Source of the DNA: Micavibrio sp. UBA6929
GTDB lineage: Bacteria > Pseudomonadota > Alphaproteobacteria > Micavibrionales > Micavibrionaceae
NCBI GenBank assembly: GCA_002448815.1
Contig: DKAJ01000003.1
Coordinates: 1-64,000, forward strand
Direction: 5' to 3'
Length of the DNA stretch: 64,000 nucleotides
The position numbers and the translations under genes were made by a program. The notes below the pieces were generated by a model. It did not search any database and was not told the origin of the DNA. It saw only the letters and a list, made by a program, of their open reading frames with translations. Positions 35,601 to 44,124 of this stretch are shown piece by piece (the first letter of the stretch is position 1; each line of letters starts with the position of its first letter).

Positions 35601-36503
35601 ATGGTTTCTCAGGTTGTTTACACATTTGATTCTGACGTAGATGTGCGTCCGGAAACGCCCATTTCCGATTATATTGCTTTGCTTAAACCCAAGGTGATGA
35701 GCCTTGTCGTGTTTACGGCAGTGGCAGGTATGTGGGTTGCGCCAGGGGCGTTTGATATGCACCCATTATTGTTGGTGATTGCGACGTTGTGCATTGCGAT
35801 TGGTGCGGGCGCGGCCGGTGCGATTAACATGTGGTATGACCGCGATATTGACGCGGTGATGAAGCGCACACAAGGGCGTCCATTGCCTGCGGGCACGATG
35901 CCAGCGGATGAAGCGTTAGGTTTTGGCGTGGTGTTATCATTGGGCTCTGTCTTGATGATGGGCGTTGCGGTGAACTGGGTCGCGGCGGGTTTGCTGGCCT
36001 TTGCGAACGCCTTTTATGTTTTTGTGTATACGATGTGGCTTAAGCGTTCAACGCCGCAAAATATTGTGATTGGCGGCGCGGCAGGTGCGTTTCCGCCGAT
36101 GATAGGCTGGGCCGCCGTTACAGGTGATGTCAGTGTTTATAGTACCTTATTGTTCATGATGATTTTCCTTTGGACACCGCCGCACTTTTGGGCGCTTTCT
36201 TTGTTTGCGAATGAAGATTACAAGCGTGCCAAGATTCCGATGATGACGGTGACGGCGGGCGCAAAATCGACGAAATTGCAGATGTTTGTTTATACGCTTA
36301 TTTTGCTGCCGGTAACGATGGCGCCATACTTCTTGGGCTTTGAAGGGTGGCTGTATGGTTTGGTTTCTGCGGTATTGAGCGGATTTTTCGTGGTGACGGC
36401 TTGGCAAGTTATGCGTCACGATGATTTGAAATATGCGCGCGCGATGTTTGGCTATTCGGTGTTTTACCTGTTTGCGTTGTTCCTAGCGGTCATGTTACTG
36501 TAG
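35601..36503 (+). CDS. ctaB: Protohaem IX farnesyltransferase
   Basis: This 300-residue UbiA-superfamily enzyme makes haem O from haem B and farnesyl diphosphate, the first step to haem A. The Asp-rich motif is NMWYDRDIDAVMKRTQGRPLPAG near residue 80. Seven to nine membrane helices follow, with WTPPHFWALSLFANEDYKRAKIPM as the second conserved block. It sits in the standard position between the oxidase core and ctaG. Confidence 0.96.
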   Translation: MVSQVVYTFDSDVDVRPETPISDYIALLKPKVMSLVVFTAVAGMWVAPGAFDMHPLLLVIATLCIAIGAGAAGAINMWYDRDIDAVMKRTQGRPLPAGTMPADEALGFGVVLSLGSVLMMGVAVNWVAAGLLAFANAFYVFVYTMWLKRSTPQNIVIGGAAGAFPPMIGWAAVTGDVSVYSTLLFMMIFLWTPPHFWALSLFANEDYKRAKIPMMTVTAGAKSTKLQMFVYTLILLPVTMAPYFLGFEGWLYGLVSAVLSGFFVVTAWQVMRHDDLKYARAMFGYSVFYLFALFLAVMLL

Positions 36504-36530
36504 GGGAATGCGATCCTAAAGGAGGGCGGT

Positions 36531-36923
36531 ATGCCTGTTTCTGAGCTTCATAAGATTAAAAAGAAAAAGAATTTTACAGTTTTGGCGATTATTGCCTTTA
36601 TCTGCGTTTTGATTTGGGCAGTGACTCTTATTAAAATCGACCGTGCGAATGCGGCCGATATTATGTCGTGTGGTCAGCCATCAACATATGATTTGAATAC
36701 GAATTCACCTGTGCCAGCGTGCGATATTTATACGCGCCAATTGCAGTACCGTGATGAGGCGATTAAATTGCGCAACCAAATTCAGGCGCGCGCTGTAAAT
36801 TATGCGCGGCCCAGTGCTATCTTGCATAGGCAGTATAAAGAAAACCTGCAGGCCCTGCATGACAGCGTGACTGAAGATAATATTCCGTCTTATTTTGCGA
36901 CATGGGACGAGGAATACGAATAG
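36531..36923 (+). CDS. CoxF-like small oxidase assembly protein with C-terminal extension
   Basis: This 130-residue protein starts with a basic cytosolic stretch (HKIKKKKNF) and one membrane helix (about 16-36, VLAIIAFICVLIWAVTLIKI). That pattern and its position between ctaB and ctaG match the roughly 50-residue CoxF-type assembly proteins of alphaproteobacteria. Here about 90 further residues follow on the periplasmic side, with two cysteines (SCGQPS and PACDIY) and a Gln/Arg-rich helix. The extension is not something I recognise. The ribosome site is strong (AAAGGAGGGCGG). The CoxF assignment is tentative. Confidence 0.65.
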   Translation: MPVSELHKIKKKKNFTVLAIIAFICVLIWAVTLIKIDRANAADIMSCGQPSTYDLNTNSPVPACDIYTRQLQYRDEAIKLRNQIQARAVNYARPSAILHRQYKENLQALHDSVTEDNIPSYFATWDEEYE

Positions 36924-36962
36924 AATCGTATCGATGATTTTTAAGTATCTAGTTAGGTTCTG

Positions 36963-37556
36963 ATGAGCGAACATGATCCAAAAATAGATCTGGCCAAGAA
37001 AAATGCCCGCATGGGGATGAGCGTTTTTCTTGTGGTGTTGGTTATGCTGGGTCTGGCCTTTGCATCAGTGCCTTTGTATGATTTATTTTGTCGTGTCACT
37101 GGTTTTGATGGGACAACTCAGGTTTCCGAGGCTTTGCCGGATACGGTTCTTGATAGGCAAGTTGTTATTAAATTTAACGCCGATACGCATAAAAGCCTGC
37201 CTTGGGATTTTAAACCAGAAATGCGGGAAATTTCAGTTAAGTTAGGCCAGAAAGGTTTGACCGCTTATCATGCGAAGAATAACAGTGACCAAACTGTTGT
37301 CGGGTCGGCCGTGTATAATGTGACGCCGTTTAAGGCGGGGAAATATTTTCACAAGATTGAGTGTTTTTGTTTTGGCGAGCAAAGTTTGCAGGCAGGTGAA
37401 GACGTCAGTATGCCTGTTTTATTTTACGTAGATCCGTCTATGGCCGAAGATCCGCACATGGATGACGTTAAAGTGATTACTTTGTCTTATAATTTTTATA
37501 AAAGTGAGACAAAGGAGCTTGATGAAGCGCTAGAGGCGTTTTACAATGCGGAGTAA
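36963..37556 (+). CDS. ctaG: Cytochrome c oxidase assembly protein CtaG (Cox11)
   Basis: This 197-residue copper chaperone inserts CuB into subunit I. One N-terminal membrane helix (about 19-40) is followed by an immunoglobulin-like periplasmic domain. The copper-binding CFCF motif is in KIECFCFGEQSLQAGE, and the family signatures PLYDLFCRVTGFDGTT and PVLFYVDPSM are intact. Length is typical. It lies directly before ctaE. Confidence 0.96.
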   Translation: MSEHDPKIDLAKKNARMGMSVFLVVLVMLGLAFASVPLYDLFCRVTGFDGTTQVSEALPDTVLDRQVVIKFNADTHKSLPWDFKPEMREISVKLGQKGLTAYHAKNNSDQTVVGSAVYNVTPFKAGKYFHKIECFCFGEQSLQAGEDVSMPVLFYVDPSMAEDPHMDDVKVITLSYNFYKSETKELDEALEAFYNAE

Positions 37557-37586
37557 TTTTTTGCGAGAATTGAGAAAGTAATATCG

Positions 37587-38450
37587 ATGGCAGATACAAT
37601 TGAATATACAACAACTGGTAAACCACACCCATATCACTTGGTGCGTCCAAGTATTTGGCCTTTGCTCAGTTCTTTTGCTGGTGGCTTGTTGGCTGTGGGC
37701 GCGGTGATGTATATGCATGACGTTGAGATCGGCGGTAAACCTGTTGGTTTGAACGGTGTGTTCCTTGGTTTTGCGGCCGTATTGATCTGCATGTTTGGTT
37801 GGTGGAAAGATATTATCTTTGAAACCATTTCTGAAAATGTTCATAACCGCATCACTGAAATTGGTCTGCGTTTTGGTATGATCTTGTTTATTGCCTCAGA
37901 GCTGATGTTCTTTGTCGCATTTTTCTGGGCCTTTTTTAGCAGCGCGTTTTACCCATCAGAAACAATAGGCTTTGTTTGGCCGCCTGAGGTGATTGAAACG
38001 GTTGATCCATTCCATTTACCGCTTTTGATGACAATGATCCTGCTTCTTTCTGGCTCTACGGTGAGCTGGGCGCATCATGCGATTATTCACGGTGACCAGA
38101 AAGAATCTGTTCTAGCCCTTGGTGTGACAGTCTTTTTAGGCGTGTTGTTCTTGGGCTTCCAAGTGTATGAATATTCACACCTGAAGTTTGGTTTTACTGA
38201 AGGTATTTATCCGTCAACATTTTACATGGCGACAGGTTTCCATGGCTTCCACGTTTTGGTTGGAACGATCTTTTTGATTGTATGTTGGATCCGCGCGATG
38301 CTTGGCCACTTTACACCTGAAAAGCATTTCGGGTTTGAGGCTGCGGCATGGTACTGGCATTTTGTTGATGTTGTATGGTTGTTCTTGTTCTTTGCGATTT
38401 ACCTATGGGGTAATGAAATTGGAACGGATCTCACACACCTAGTGAAGTAA
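37587..38450 (+). CDS. ctaE: Cytochrome c oxidase subunit III
   Basis: This 287-residue, seven-helix subunit stabilises the oxidase core and helps proton entry. Family segments include KPHPYHLVRPSIWPLLSS at the start, RFGMILFIASELMFFVAFFWAFF, and ATGFHGFHVLVGTIFLIVCWIR. The C-terminus WYWHFVDVVWLFLFFAIYLWG is canonical. It is followed after 6 bases by the DUF983 gene. Confidence 0.97.
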   Translation: MADTIEYTTTGKPHPYHLVRPSIWPLLSSFAGGLLAVGAVMYMHDVEIGGKPVGLNGVFLGFAAVLICMFGWWKDIIFETISENVHNRITEIGLRFGMILFIASELMFFVAFFWAFFSSAFYPSETIGFVWPPEVIETVDPFHLPLLMTMILLLSGSTVSWAHHAIIHGDQKESVLALGVTVFLGVLFLGFQVYEYSHLKFGFTEGIYPSTFYMATGFHGFHVLVGTIFLIVCWIRAMLGHFTPEKHFGFEAAAWYWHFVDVVWLFLFFAIYLWGNEIGTDLTHLVK

Positions 38451-38456
38451 TCTATC

Positions 38457-38828
38457 ATGAATATTTTTGCCCTCAGTGACACAGCGCTTTTGAAGAATGC
38501 GTTTGGGTGTCGCTGTCCGAAATGTGAAAAAGGGGCCATGTATCAAGGGCGTTATTCTTTGGATTTGCTAGAGAAATGCCCCGAATGCGGTTTTGATTAT
38601 TCAAAAAATGATAGTGCGGATGGTCCTGCGGTCTTCTTGATTTTTGTTTTAGGAACATTGTTGGTGCCGCTGGCGCTGGTGTTTGACAATATGTTTTCAC
38701 CGCCATTATGGGTGCATGCCGTTTTGTGGGGTATTGTGTCTTTGGTTTTGACGGTTGGTTCGCTAAAGCCTTTGAAATCATATATTATTGCACTTCAGTA
38801 TAAGCATCGCCCCCGCGATTGGGAGTAA
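38457..38828 (+). CDS. DUF983 membrane protein
   Basis: This 123-residue protein has an N-terminal zinc-ribbon-like part with CPKC (Cys20, Cys23) and CPEC (Cys41, Cys44), followed by two membrane helices (about 60-77 and 83-105). DUF983 proteins are regularly encoded in alphaproteobacterial oxidase clusters between ctaE and the SURF1 gene, as here. A role in oxidase biogenesis is presumed, not shown. The stop codon precedes the SURF1 start by 2 bases. Confidence 0.88.
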   Translation: MNIFALSDTALLKNAFGCRCPKCEKGAMYQGRYSLDLLEKCPECGFDYSKNDSADGPAVFLIFVLGTLLVPLALVFDNMFSPPLWVHAVLWGIVSLVLTVGSLKPLKSYIIALQYKHRPRDWE

Positions 38829-38830
38829 CT

Positions 38831-39541
38831 ATGTCGGCGCAATCTCGGACTTTTCCAGTTGCTGCAACCTGCATGATGGTGATTGGTGTTATCATTTTAT
38901 GCGGTCTGGGTACGTGGCAACTTTATCGCCTTGATTGGAAACAAGGCACCCTTGCAGAATTAGATTATGCCTATAGCGTTGATGAGCAAAGCCCTTTGCC
39001 ATTGGCGGCTATGCGCGCGGGTGAGCCATCTTTTGCCTATGGCAGTGTGCGCGGCGAGATATTGGTTGATCGTGCCTTTTTACTGGGGCCGCGCGTTTTA
39101 AATAAAGATATTGGTATGAGCCTGATGATGCCACTGCGCCTTGATGAGGGCGGCATTATTCTGGTGAATATGGGGTGGAGCGGTCAAGACCTCTCTGCGC
39201 TGCAAGAGGCATTTAGTTCTGCGCAGTCTGTGCGGGTGACAGGTCTGGTGCGTAAACCTTATTGGAGCAGCTTTATGCCTGACAATATGCCAGAGCAAGA
39301 TCAATGGTACCGCCCCGATTTGGAAGAAATTGCTTCGGCGAAGGGGCTGGATGATGTTATGGGGTATATTTTATATGCCTTTGATTTAGGCGGCGTGACG
39401 GCCGCAGGATTTCCGCGTAATGAGCGATGGTCGCCAAAAAATAATCATGCGCAATATGCTGCGTTCTGGTTTTCGATGGCTCTGGTTTTAATGGGCATAT
39501 ATTATTTGCGTTTTTTTGTGGCAGGAAAATCTGATGAGTGA
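38831..39541 (+). CDS. SURF1 family oxidase assembly protein
   Basis: This is 236 residues when started at the ATG at 38831, which has GGGAG just upstream within the DUF983 stop region. A TTG at 38819 would add four residues. Two membrane helices flank a periplasmic domain: MMVIGVIILCGLGTWQLYRLDWK at the start and FWFSMALVLMGIYYLRFF at the end. The GTWQ..RL and NNH.QYA..W patterns are SURF1 hallmarks. SURF1 helps deliver haem a to subunit I. It overlaps the following methyltransferase gene by 8 bases. Confidence 0.93.
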   Translation: MSAQSRTFPVAATCMMVIGVIILCGLGTWQLYRLDWKQGTLAELDYAYSVDEQSPLPLAAMRAGEPSFAYGSVRGEILVDRAFLLGPRVLNKDIGMSLMMPLRLDEGGIILVNMGWSGQDLSALQEAFSSAQSVRVTGLVRKPYWSSFMPDNMPEQDQWYRPDLEEIASAKGLDDVMGYILYAFDLGGVTAAGFPRNERWSPKNNHAQYAAFWFSMALVLMGIYYLRFFVAGKSDE

Positions 39542-40547
39542 TGACCTCAATGCCGCGCAGGTTTTGTTTTTGCCGATTACCTGCGGCGCGGTAACATTGC
39601 AAGAAGATGCGCGCGTTCTTTATTTAAATGCGCGCTTTCAGCCTGATATTCAAAATGCTTTGCGTCATGTGTCAGTGGATTATATGCAGTTTTTTAAACC
39701 CTATGCTGCGCCGCTGGATGGGGTGGGGTGGCAAGAGGTTGCAGCAATTAAGCCTGATGCGTATGACGCCGTTTTTGTTAATATTCCTAAAAATATCGAA
39801 GAAGCGCGCCTTTTTATGCAGGCAGGCATGCGCGGGCTTCGCAGTGGCGGTACGCTGTTTTGTGCTGCGCCGAATAAAGCCGGAGGCGGACGCTTGCAAA
39901 AAATGATGCAAGGGTTGGGCGCAAAGCATGTTGATCATGAGTCTGCGCAAAAATGCCGCGTTGTCTATGGGCGTGATTTTGAATGCGTAGAAAACGTGCA
40001 AGAGCAAGGGATGCTATCGCCGCGACCTATTTGTGATGGCGCGTACCAATCTATGCCGGGTATTTATGGGTGGGATAAAATTGACCGCGGATCGGCGGTT
40101 TTGGCAGAAGTTTTGCCTGAACGCATTAAGGCGCGCCGCGCAGCAGATTTTGGATGTGGGTATGGGTATTTGACGCGCATTTTAGTATCGCGCATGGAAG
40201 CGCCCTTTAAGGTTTATGCCATTGACGCCGATCGCCGCGCCGTTGATATGTGCGCAGTGAATGTGCCTGAAGTTGAAGCAATGTGGGCGGATATCGTGTC
40301 ACAGTCTTTGCCGCAAAATTTGGATTTTATTGTGATGAATCCGCCGTTTCACGAGGGTAAGAAAGCGAATGCAGATATTGGTAAAAGCTTTATTTTGCGC
40401 GCAGCAAAATCATTGCGCCCAGGGGGTGCGCTGTGGATGGTTGCCAATACGCATTTGCCGTATGAAGGCACGCTGAGTGAGGCGTTTAAGTCGCATGAGA
40501 AAATCGTTCAAAAAGACGGTTTTAAGGTGTTTAAGGCGATTGCCTGA
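39534..40547 (+). CDS. RsmC-like rRNA (guanine-N2) methyltransferase
   Basis: This is 337 residues from the ATG at 39534, which has AGGA upstream and overlaps the SURF1 end. The C-terminal class I methyltransferase domain has a glycine-rich SAM loop AADFGCGYGYLTRIL, an acidic residue after YAIDAD, and the catalytic NPPFHEG motif followed by FILRAAKSLRPGGALWMVAN. The N-terminal half is a degenerate methyltransferase-like domain, as in RsmC and RlmG. The most likely target is G1207 of 16S rRNA. The exact target base is inferred. Confidence 0.82.
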   Translation: MSDDLNAAQVLFLPITCGAVTLQEDARVLYLNARFQPDIQNALRHVSVDYMQFFKPYAAPLDGVGWQEVAAIKPDAYDAVFVNIPKNIEEARLFMQAGMRGLRSGGTLFCAAPNKAGGGRLQKMMQGLGAKHVDHESAQKCRVVYGRDFECVENVQEQGMLSPRPICDGAYQSMPGIYGWDKIDRGSAVLAEVLPERIKARRAADFGCGYGYLTRILVSRMEAPFKVYAIDADRRAVDMCAVNVPEVEAMWADIVSQSLPQNLDFIVMNPPFHEGKKANADIGKSFILRAAKSLRPGGALWMVANTHLPYEGTLSEAFKSHEKIVQKDGFKVFKAIA

Positions 40548-40555
40548 TTGCCTTC

Positions 40556-42016
40556 TTAAAAGAATATATCGTCGTCGTCATCCTCATTATTGAGATCGCT
40601 TGTTCCTTGGATATTACCGCTTGGCGCCTGAGGTTGCGTAGTACTTTTTTCACTGATCTCCGCTGTTTCTGGAGTAGATACTGATTTCTTGGCGTCGTCA
40701 TAAATGACGTTTTTAAACCGCGCGAGATACATTTGCAGCAATTCAGATTGCTGGCCAATGTCGGCGGTAATGCTGCGCATGGTTTTGATGACATCTTGGC
40801 TTTGTTGGGTGGTTTCGTTGACGATTGCACTGATACTTGCAGTGAGGTTTGCTGCCTCTTTATTTTGATCTATGATGGTAGAGATTTCGTTTGTCGTTTT
40901 ATGCTGTTCTTGTGTGCTGAGCTCGATCGTTTTAAATGTTTCATGGATTGTGCGCGTTGTTTCATGCATGGTTTGTATGACTTGTGTGGTTTGATGACTT
41001 GAATCCTGCATGGTTTCCATGCTGACAGCGATATCATCTGCCGCTTGATCAACGGCTTTGGCTAGTGCGTTTACCTCGCCAGCCACGACAGCAAAGCCCT
41101 TGCCAAAATCGCCAGCGCGTGCGGCTTCGATCGTTGCATTGAGGGCAAGCATATTGATTTGGCCCGCAATGTTTTTTACGATGGTCACCGTATCTGTAAT
41201 TTTTTGTACGCGTAATTGGAGTTCGTCGGCGACTTCTTCTGCGGCATTGCTTTGTTGCAGTGATTTATGAATCAGTGGTGTGATGTCGGTGATGTTGCCG
41301 TTGATCGTATTGATATTTTTGATCATGTCTTGCGCGGCCTGTGACATGTTTTGTGCGGTTGTGCTGCTAGTTTGTGTTGCGGTTGAGAGTTGCTGAGTTT
41401 GCTTTGCGTTAATGTCACTAATCTTTACAAGATCGCTTGTTGTTTCTTGAATGGATTGTGAGGTTGCGTTGATAACTGTTTCGATGAGCATTTGAATGTT
41501 TTTGTCAAATTCTTCTATGAGATTTGCAATATATTGCTCGCGTTCATATTTGAATTCTACTTCTTGTTGGTATGCTTTTTCTGCGCTGTGTATCTCTTTG
41601 GTGAGGCTGTCTTTAAGGGCGTGGAGAGCCTCGGCCATATAGCCAATCTCATCGTTTCTGTGACGTTCTTTGATGTTTTTATGCGGGATTCCAAGTGATG
41701 TGGTGATCATAGCTTCTGCGACGTTGCCAAAAGGTAGGATCACGCACTTGGTCATAAATGTAATGAATGCCAAGCTTGTGGATATGTAAATAAAGAGTAG
41801 AAGTACGCCTATGTGCTGCGTTTCTTGAGTGATGTTTTTTATATTTGTTATGAACGTTTCGCCGTCTTCGCCTATCTGCGCAGCATTATAAAATGTTAGT
41901 GCTGTAATGAGGCATGCTAAAAAAACAAGGCATAGAGTGAGGCTGGCCCATGTGATTTGTGCCCTTAGGCCGAGGCCGCCCTTCTTTTTCATTTGACTAT
42001 ATTTATCAAGCCACAT
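40556..42016 (-). CDS. Methyl-accepting chemotaxis protein without a sizeable sensor domain
   Basis: This encodes 486 residues from the ATG at 42016 (AGGA upstream). Two membrane helices (about 22-42 and 70-92) enclose only about 27 periplasmic residues, too few for a ligand-binding domain. A HAMP-like stretch (about 93-150) and a long cytosolic coiled coil follow, with the signalling tip NIAGQINMLALNATIEAARAG and FAVVAGEVNALAKAV. The C-terminus is Asp-rich (DLNNEDDDDDIFF) with no NWETF-like CheR tether. The start is 5 bases after the truncated haemoglobin stop codon. A globin-derived O2 or NO cue is an attractive but untested idea. Confidence 0.9.
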   Translation of the reverse strand: MWLDKYSQMKKKGGLGLRAQITWASLTLCLVFLACLITALTFYNAAQIGEDGETFITNIKNITQETQHIGVLLLFIYISTSLAFITFMTKCVILPFGNVAEAMITTSLGIPHKNIKERHRNDEIGYMAEALHALKDSLTKEIHSAEKAYQQEVEFKYEREQYIANLIEEFDKNIQMLIETVINATSQSIQETTSDLVKISDINAKQTQQLSTATQTSSTTAQNMSQAAQDMIKNINTINGNITDITPLIHKSLQQSNAAEEVADELQLRVQKITDTVTIVKNIAGQINMLALNATIEAARAGDFGKGFAVVAGEVNALAKAVDQAADDIAVSMETMQDSSHQTTQVIQTMHETTRTIHETFKTIELSTQEQHKTTNEISTIIDQNKEAANLTASISAIVNETTQQSQDVIKTMRSITADIGQQSELLQMYLARFKNVIYDDAKKSVSTPETAEISEKSTTQPQAPSGNIQGTSDLNNEDDDDDIFF

Positions 42017-42021
42017 GGTGT

Positions 42022-42405
42022 TTATCCTATATCCTTGCACAAAACGTCATTACGCGTTGATTCAACAATGTCCATGACTTGATCTATAAGTGGTTGATCT
42101 ATTTTTAATTCATGCAGCGAGGTGAGCAGGTGGTTTGCCACGGCGTCGAAATGCTCATCTTTCAGCATGCCGCTTTTGACGAAGCGCATATGAACTTTGC
42201 GCAGGTCTTCACCTGTGTAATGATGTGGGCCGCCGAAGGCCATACTCAGAAACGCGACTTGGCTGCGTTTGAGGCGCATTAGGTCAACTGTTGAGAAAAA
42301 GGGTTTTAGTTTTTTGTCGCTTAGAATTTTATCATAGAGCATGACAACAACAGTTTGGATAGCCTCGCTGCCGCCGAGGCAAGCGTAAAGACATTTTTCA
42401 ACCAT
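42022..42405 (-). CDS. Truncated haemoglobin, group 1
   Basis: This 127-residue 2-on-2 globin has Tyr24 at the B10 position (MLYDKIL), the proximal His72 in LRKVHMRFV, the GGPHHYTGED loop, and HFDAVANHLL near the E/G helices. Such globins bind O2 and NO and can act as NO dioxygenases or gas sensors. GAGG precedes the ATG. Only five bases separate it from the downstream chemoreceptor gene on the same strand, so the two form an operon. Confidence 0.88.
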   Translation of the reverse strand: MVEKCLYACLGGSEAIQTVVVMLYDKILSDKKLKPFFSTVDLMRLKRSQVAFLSMAFGGPHHYTGEDLRKVHMRFVKSGMLKDEHFDAVANHLLTSLHELKIDQPLIDQVMDIVESTRNDVLCKDIG

Positions 42406-42510
42406 AGAAACCTCATTACGTTTTTCGTATAGGCCTATGGTAGCATGGAGTGGTTAGTCTTTTGCTATCTATTGTCGTTTAGTGCATGCATGGATATGCG
42501 TTTACAGGCA

Positions 42511-43467
42511 TTAAATATAGTACATGCGGCCATCGCCTTCGATATCGAGGACTTGTTTGAGGACGCGCTGTAATTTTTTCTCGTCATGGAGGGCATTTTT
42601 GTTGAGGCCTGTTTCACGCCCGACCATGTAATAGACGGAATCGAGATTAATCTCGCCGCCATTACCATTTTCTTTTACGTGATATGCCATGGCGGAATCC
42701 ATTGTGATGATGGATTTATCCGGCTGGTTTCGTTTGCGCATGTGTTCTTCGGTCAGGTGTACAATCATCATGAGCGTGTTATTTGAAATGCCAACGCCGT
42801 GGTGTTTTTCAAACCCATCGCGCAGGGCTTTGAGGATGGTGTAGGTTTCTTCGACATTTGGGATCTTTAGGAATACTTTCTGGAAGCGTCGATCCATCGC
42901 AGGATCAAGCGCGACATATTCACGAAATTCGTCCAGAGTGGTTGCACCAATGACCATCAAGTCGCCTGCGGTGAGGTAGGGTTTCATCACATCAGACAGG
43001 CCAGCATACGAACTGCCTTGGCAGGTAGGCATGATCTGATGGATTTCATCGATAAACAGGATAATACGTGGATTGCTTGGGTCGTGGAAGCGCTCGGCAA
43101 TGCCTTTGCACAGCGGGATAAAGCGCTCTTGAAATTCGGCGGGGTTGGACGTGCCTGCGGCCATGCGGGCGAGGTCTACTTCGATCAGGCGTGCATCACG
43201 CAGATATTCTGGTACGTCATCTTCGGCGACTTTTTGTGCAAGGCCAACAACCAAGGCGGTTTTACCCACACCAGCAGGTGCCAAAAGTACGGCGTTTTTG
43301 CGGCCCTTTTGCAAAAGAATTAAAATGGTTTCATCGATTTCCTTGTCACGGCCAGTGATCGGGCCATAGCGCCCCTCTTTGGCCAGACGGGTGAAGTCTG
43401 TACAATAGCTGTTAATCAGGTTTTCAAGCTCTTCATTGGTGACAGAGTAATTCCAAGCCGCAGTCAT
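42511..43467 (-). CDS. Stand-alone ClpB/ClpC-type D1 AAA+ ATPase
   Basis: This 318-residue protein matches the first nucleotide-binding domain of Hsp100 chaperones: GRDKEID, Walker A in APAGVGKTALV, Walker B ILFIDEIH, sensor-1 IGATTLDEFREY, and arginine finger AMDRRFQKVF. The C-terminal part (VYYMVGRETGLNKNALHDEKKL) resembles the linker that normally leads into D2, but the protein stops there. The N-terminal substrate domain, the coiled-coil middle domain and D2 are all absent. AAGGAAG precedes the ATG, and nothing resembling D2 follows downstream. It may be a dedicated remodelling ATPase or a shortened relic. All ATPase residues look intact. Confidence 0.85.
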   Translation of the reverse strand: MTAAWNYSVTNEELENLINSYCTDFTRLAKEGRYGPITGRDKEIDETILILLQKGRKNAVLLAPAGVGKTALVVGLAQKVAEDDVPEYLRDARLIEVDLARMAAGTSNPAEFQERFIPLCKGIAERFHDPSNPRIILFIDEIHQIMPTCQGSSYAGLSDVMKPYLTAGDLMVIGATTLDEFREYVALDPAMDRRFQKVFLKIPNVEETYTILKALRDGFEKHHGVGISNNTLMMIVHLTEEHMRKRNQPDKSIITMDSAMAYHVKENGNGGEINLDSVYYMVGRETGLNKNALHDEKKLQRVLKQVLDIEGDGRMYYI

Positions 43468-43596
43468 TGTTTGTGTCTTCCTTATTCGTTGAAAAAACGC
43501 AGATTAATTACACATGAAGTGTAACGTAAAATCCATCATACAGGGAGTATATTAAGATAAAGTTAGTTGATTATGGCAAATATCTTGTTGTTTTTC

Positions 43597-44058
43597 TTAA
43601 TTAAAAATAAGATCGGGGCTGATTTCTTGGACGGTGCGAATATACCCCACATCACGCTCGGGGTGAGGCTCTGGTGAAAGTGAAATCGTATTGAAATAGT
43701 ATAAGCGGTCATCTAATTTTCCGCCTTGATCGAGGTTTTTTGTTCCCCAAAAAGGTATGTGGTCAGTATCAGTCAGACCGATTTTATCTTTAAAGTCAGG
43801 TAGCGCAGCAAAGGCATTTTTAAGCGCAAATGCATCTTCTTCGGTTGGAAGGTGCGCGCCTTGTGCGTTTGGATGGTTGAGGTAATCATGCGCTTGGCGC
43901 CATGATCCGATTAGCGGCGAAGGTGGCTCGATAATAGAGGCTTCGTTGGTGATAGGGTTGGTGTTAAACACAACCCATCCCTTAAGGTGCGCATGCGTTT
44001 GCGGCAATGGCGTATCTTTGCCAATGACATCACCTATTTCGAAATGTTTTTTGCTCAT
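43597..44058 (-). CDS. Unknown 153-residue protein
   Basis: This protein has no signal peptide or membrane helix. The segment SWRQAHDYLNH, then HLPTEEDAFALKNAFAAL, then WGTKNLDQGGKLDDRLYYFNT and GYIRTVQEI vaguely recalls DUF1566/Lcl-like domains, which have a 'W.LPT..E' strand and a 'YVR.V' ending. The likeness is too weak to assign. The ribosome site AAAGGTAAG is good, so the gene is probably real. It is between the D1 ATPase and serB, all on the minus strand. Confidence 0.65.
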   Translation of the reverse strand: MSKKHFEIGDVIGKDTPLPQTHAHLKGWVVFNTNPITNEASIIEPPSPLIGSWRQAHDYLNHPNAQGAHLPTEEDAFALKNAFAALPDFKDKIGLTDTDHIPFWGTKNLDQGGKLDDRLYYFNTISLSPEPHPERDVGYIRTVQEISPDLIFN

Positions 44059-44124
44059 CGATCTTACCTTTACGTATGGCCGTGCATTTATTTTTAGCAG
44101 GTAGATCTTAAAAAGTGGTGAAGA

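Noticed and set aside
42406..42510. Missing D2 domain of the ClpB-like ATPase continuing in another frame (frameshift)
   Set aside because: The downstream 105 bases have stops in all frames and no D2 motif before the globin gene, so a simple frameshift cannot restore a full-length ClpB.
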